64,000 bases of DNA from JADLGH01 sp964586675 (GTDB taxonomy: Bacteria; Desulfobacterota_D; UBA1144; Nemesobacterales; UBA2774), in NCBI GenBank assembly GCA_964586675.1, contig CAZPHQ010000011.1, forward strand, positions 1 to 64,000. The letters are read 5' to 3'. Below, one piece after another: positions 62,106 through 64,000 of the stretch. The stretch's first letter is position 1. The number at the start of each line of letters is the position of its first letter. The notes below the pieces were generated by a model, which searched no databases, was not told where the DNA came from, and saw only the letters and a list, made by a program, of their open reading frames with translations. The translations under genes were made by a program, and so were the position numbers.

Positions 62106-63398
62106 CTACTTGCCCTTCACCCTCACGCCGACCGAAAGCGCGTGCGCCTCGAGCTCCTCGCTGTACGCAAGGTTCATAACAGAGTCCGCGAGCGACTTGA
62201 AGCCCTTTTCCGAAATCGATATCACACTCGGCATCCTGAGGAAATCGTAAACGCTGAGCGGCGACGAGAACCTCGCGGCGCCGCCCGTCGGGAGAACGTG
62301 GCTCGGGCCAGCGACGTAATCGCCGAAGGCCTCGGTCGACATCGAGCCCACGAATATCGCCCCTGCGTGCATTATCTTCTTCAGCATTTTCTTGGGTTCT
62401 TTCACGCAGAGCTCGAGATGCTCGGGCGCGAGCGCGTTCGCGACGCCGACAGCCCTGTCGATGGTTTTCACGGTGAATATCGTGCCCTGGTTTCTAACAG
62501 CCTCTCCGGCTATGTGCTTACGGCTGAGGCTTACGAGCCGCGCCTCTACTTCGGCGGCGATTTCACGGGCGAACCTCACAGACTGCGTGACAACTATCGG
62601 CACAGCCATCTCGTCGTGCTCGGCCTGGGCAAGGAGATCTGCAGCGACCCACGCCGCGGGCGTGCTCCCGTCGGCTATTATAAGCACCTCGCTCGGCCCC
62701 GCTATCATGTCTATGTCGACAACGCCGAAGACGAGTTTTTTAGCAATTGTGACGTATATGTTTCCCGGCCCTACAATCTTGTCGACTTTCGGGACGGATT
62801 CAGTTCCGTACGCCAGCGCAGCCACCGCCTGCGCCCCGCCTACTTTATACACGGAATCGACCCCGGCTACCTGGGCGGCGACAAGCACGGTTGGGTTTAT
62901 CTCCCCGCCCGGACACGGCGTAACGAGGGCCAGCTCTTTCACCCCGGCAACCTTTGCCGGGATCGCCGTCATGAGAACCGTCGAGGGATAGGCCGCCTTC
63001 CCGCCGGGCACGTACAGGCCCGCCTTCTCTATCGGCCGGATGAGCCAACCCAGCTCGTTTCCGAGCCCGTCCTTGAACGTCATCCCCTTCGGGAGCTTAC
63101 GTTTGTGAAAGTCCCTCACGCGCCTTGCGGCCTTCACGAGGTCGGCCCTGAGCTTTTTCGGAACGCGCGATTTCGCATCCTCGAATTCTTTCTTCGAGAC
63201 CTTTACCGTCTCGTTTGTGAGCTTTACCCTGTCGTATTTCGTCGTGTATTTGAAAAGGGCCTTATCTCCGTTCTTCCTCACGTCCTCGACTATTTCACGG
63301 ACGGAAGATTCGAGAGCCGGGTCCGTAAGTGATTCCCCCCTGCGGAGGCCCTTTAACTGCTCTTCTATGTTTCCGCTTTTAATTTCGATTATTTTCAC
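62106..63398 (-). CDS. hisD: Histidinol dehydrogenase
   Basis: Catalyses the two-step NAD-dependent oxidation of histidinol to histidine. The 430-residue protein has YVPGGKAAYPSTVLMTAIPAKVAGV, the zinc- and substrate-binding block VGGAQAVAALAYGTESVPKVDKIVGPGN and DMIAGPSEVLIIADG, and GDYVAGPSHVLPTGGAARF with the conserved His. The start was set at GTG 63398 (VKIIEIKSGNIEEQLKG). The 37-residue extension to 63509 reads as unlikely coding. There is no SD. A TATAAT ends 10 nt upstream, so this first gene may be leaderless. Confidence 0.95.
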   Translation of the reverse strand: MKIIEIKSGNIEEQLKGLRRGESLTDPALESSVREIVEDVRKNGDKALFKYTTKYDRVKLTNETVKVSKKEFEDAKSRVPKKLRADLVKAARRVRDFHKRKLPKGMTFKDGLGNELGWLIRPIEKAGLYVPGGKAAYPSTVLMTAIPAKVAGVKELALVTPCPGGEINPTVLVAAQVAGVDSVYKVGGAQAVAALAYGTESVPKVDKIVGPGNIYVTIAKKLVFGVVDIDMIAGPSEVLIIADGSTPAAWVAADLLAQAEHDEMAVPIVVTQSVRFAREIAAEVEARLVSLSRKHIAGEAVRNQGTIFTVKTIDRAVGVANALAPEHLELCVKEPKKMLKKIMHAGAIFVGSMSTEAFGDYVAGPSHVLPTGGAARFSSPLSVYDFLRMPSVISISEKGFKSLADSVMNLAYSEELEAHALSVGVRVKGK

Positions 63399-63408
63399 GA
63401 TTGGAAGG

Positions 63409-63440
63409 ATTATACACAGTGGAGCCCGCGACTTAAAGTC
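63409..63440 (-). promoter_or_regulatory. hisD promoter with a GACTT-A-AAGTC palindrome
   Basis: Minus-strand TATAAT (63409-63414) ends 10 nt before GTG 63398. The -35 position (63432-63437, TTTAAG) is weak and falls inside the palindrome GACTTAAAGTC (63430-63440), a possible operator. A further imperfect dyad GTCAG-N5-CTGAC lies at 63460-63474. Confidence 0.4.
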
Positions 63441-63565
63441 GTTCGAGCGGCTCGGTGCCGTCAGGCGCGCTGACGCCAAGCCCCCGTCAGTCCTACTCGT
63501 CATGTACACTAAATACCGGGCCGATTGAAAAGTCCGTCGTTAAGGGGCCTAAAGAGAGATACCGC

Positions 63566-64000
63566 ATGAAGATATACACGCTCGAAAGAACGCAGGAAGT
63601 CGCGGCCCCGCTGGAAGAGGTATGGGACTTTTTCTCCAATCCCGGAAACCTCGCGCTGATAACGCCCCCATGGCTCGGGTTCAGGGTAGCTTCCGGCGCC
63701 GATCAGAAAATATATAAGGGGATGCTCATTAAATATAAAGTTTCGCCCCTTCTCGGCATACCGGTCACGTGGGTGACCGAGATCACCGAGGTGAACGATC
63801 TGAGCCGGTTCGTCGACGTCCAGCGGACAGGTCCCTACACCCTCTGGCGCCACGAGCACATATTCAAGGAGAAGAACGGAGCAGTCGAGTTGACAGACAT
63901 CGTCACCTACGCCCTTCCCCTGGGCCCGCTAGGGAGAATAGCTCACGCCCTCGACACAAAAAAACGTCTCGACCGCATATTCGAGTTCAGGCGGGGCTAC
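63566..64000 (+). CDS. SRPBCC (cyclase/dehydrase-like) protein, 3' end missing
   Basis: 145 codons are visible and no stop occurs before the window end. The N-terminus MKIYTLERTQEVAAPLEEVWDFFSNPGNLALITPPWLGFRV is the SRPBCC ligand-binding start. LLGIPVTWVTEITEVNDLSRFVDVQRTGPYTLWRHEHIFKEKNGAVELTDIVTYALPLGPLG continues the fold and RIFEFRRGY ends the visible part, close to the usual ~150 residue length. The family includes polyketide cyclases and coenzyme Q-like carriers. The role is unknown here. It diverges from hisD by 167 bp. Confidence 0.88.
   Translation, partial: MKIYTLERTQEVAAPLEEVWDFFSNPGNLALITPPWLGFRVASGADQKIYKGMLIKYKVSPLLGIPVTWVTEITEVNDLSRFVDVQRTGPYTLWRHEHIFKEKNGAVELTDIVTYALPLGPLGRIAHALDTKKRLDRIFEFRRGY

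Noticed and set aside
61971..63332. A 453-codon open frame antisense to hisC and hisD
   Set aside because: The opposite strand carries two clear histidine genes with conserved catalytic residues. The antisense translation has Arg/His/Tyr-rich, low-similarity composition.
63399..63509. 37-residue N-terminal extension of HisD
   Set aside because: It lies across the TATAAT and palindrome and has no match to HisD N-termini. GTG 63398 is preferred.
1..64000. CRISPR arrays, insertion sequences, integrases and prophage genes
   Set aside because: No regularly spaced repeats, transposase, integrase or phage structural gene is visible anywhere in the window.

Overview
This window is chromosomal DNA from a Gram-negative (diderm) bacterium, GC-rich by eye. 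The envelope genes show the diderm nature: TolB, Lgt and Lnt, an OprB-type porin, a TolC-type channel, an AsmA-like protein and several lipoproteins. HprK together with RapZ and EIIA-Ntr next to rpoN, plus heavy use of ATA (Ile) and AGG (Arg) codons, suggests a deltaproteobacterial-grade lineage (Thermodesulfobacteriota or a neighbour such as Dadabacteria). That placement is an inference. I see no rRNA, tRNA, insertion sequence, prophage or CRISPR array.

Layout. 0-10.7 kb: ispG, topA, a cassette of two NarL-type regulators flanking ugd, dprA, a divergent thiamine-related pair (MTH1187 family and YjbQ), a DUF1285 protein and hemW. 10.7-17 kb: a TolC-MacA-MacB type export operon and an FG-GAP lipoprotein. 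17-28 kb: housekeeping run with eno, leuCD, and rpoN-hpf-ptsN-hprK-rapZ-EIIA(Man), followed by a separately promoted unknown gene, a HAD phosphatase and an alpha/beta hydrolase. 28-46 kb: mixed genes, including a DMT transporter, a WG-repeat lipoprotein, a Lon-like protease, aat, mscL, a large AsmA-like protein, a drug-efflux MFS, a secreted dienelactone hydrolase, a porin and a lipoprotein carboxylesterase. 46-53 kb: an apparent electrophile/quinone detoxification island (SDR, disulfide reductase, GST, MhqD-like esterase, MhqO-like dioxygenase, cupin, SnoaL) headed by a divergent single-cysteine HxlR regulator. 53-56 kb: an alkylation-damage pair, a 2OG-Fe(II) oxygenase and ada. 56-64 kb: thpR, tolB, an HNH nuclease, a micro-ORF with lgt, lnt, hisC and hisD, and a partial SRPBCC gene cut by the window end.

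Most notable signals. (1) Two AATTCnnnGGCAA sites, each exactly 31 nt ahead of a putative -10, precede the 2OG oxygenase and ada. Both fit the Ada-box form AAT-N6-GCAA, so the two genes look like one Ada regulon. (2) The HxlR gene and the island diverge from a region carrying two TACTCTnnGTATA repeats placed over the two predicted transcription starts. (3) Many genes lack a Shine-Dalgarno sequence and have a -10 hexamer only 6-11 nt before the start codon, suggesting widespread leaderless transcription. (4) Two NarL-type regulators with degenerate receivers bracket ugd, inserted between dprA and topA. (5) Perfect dyads occur at the MFS/dienelactone-hydrolase divergon and around the -35 box of one of the NarL genes.
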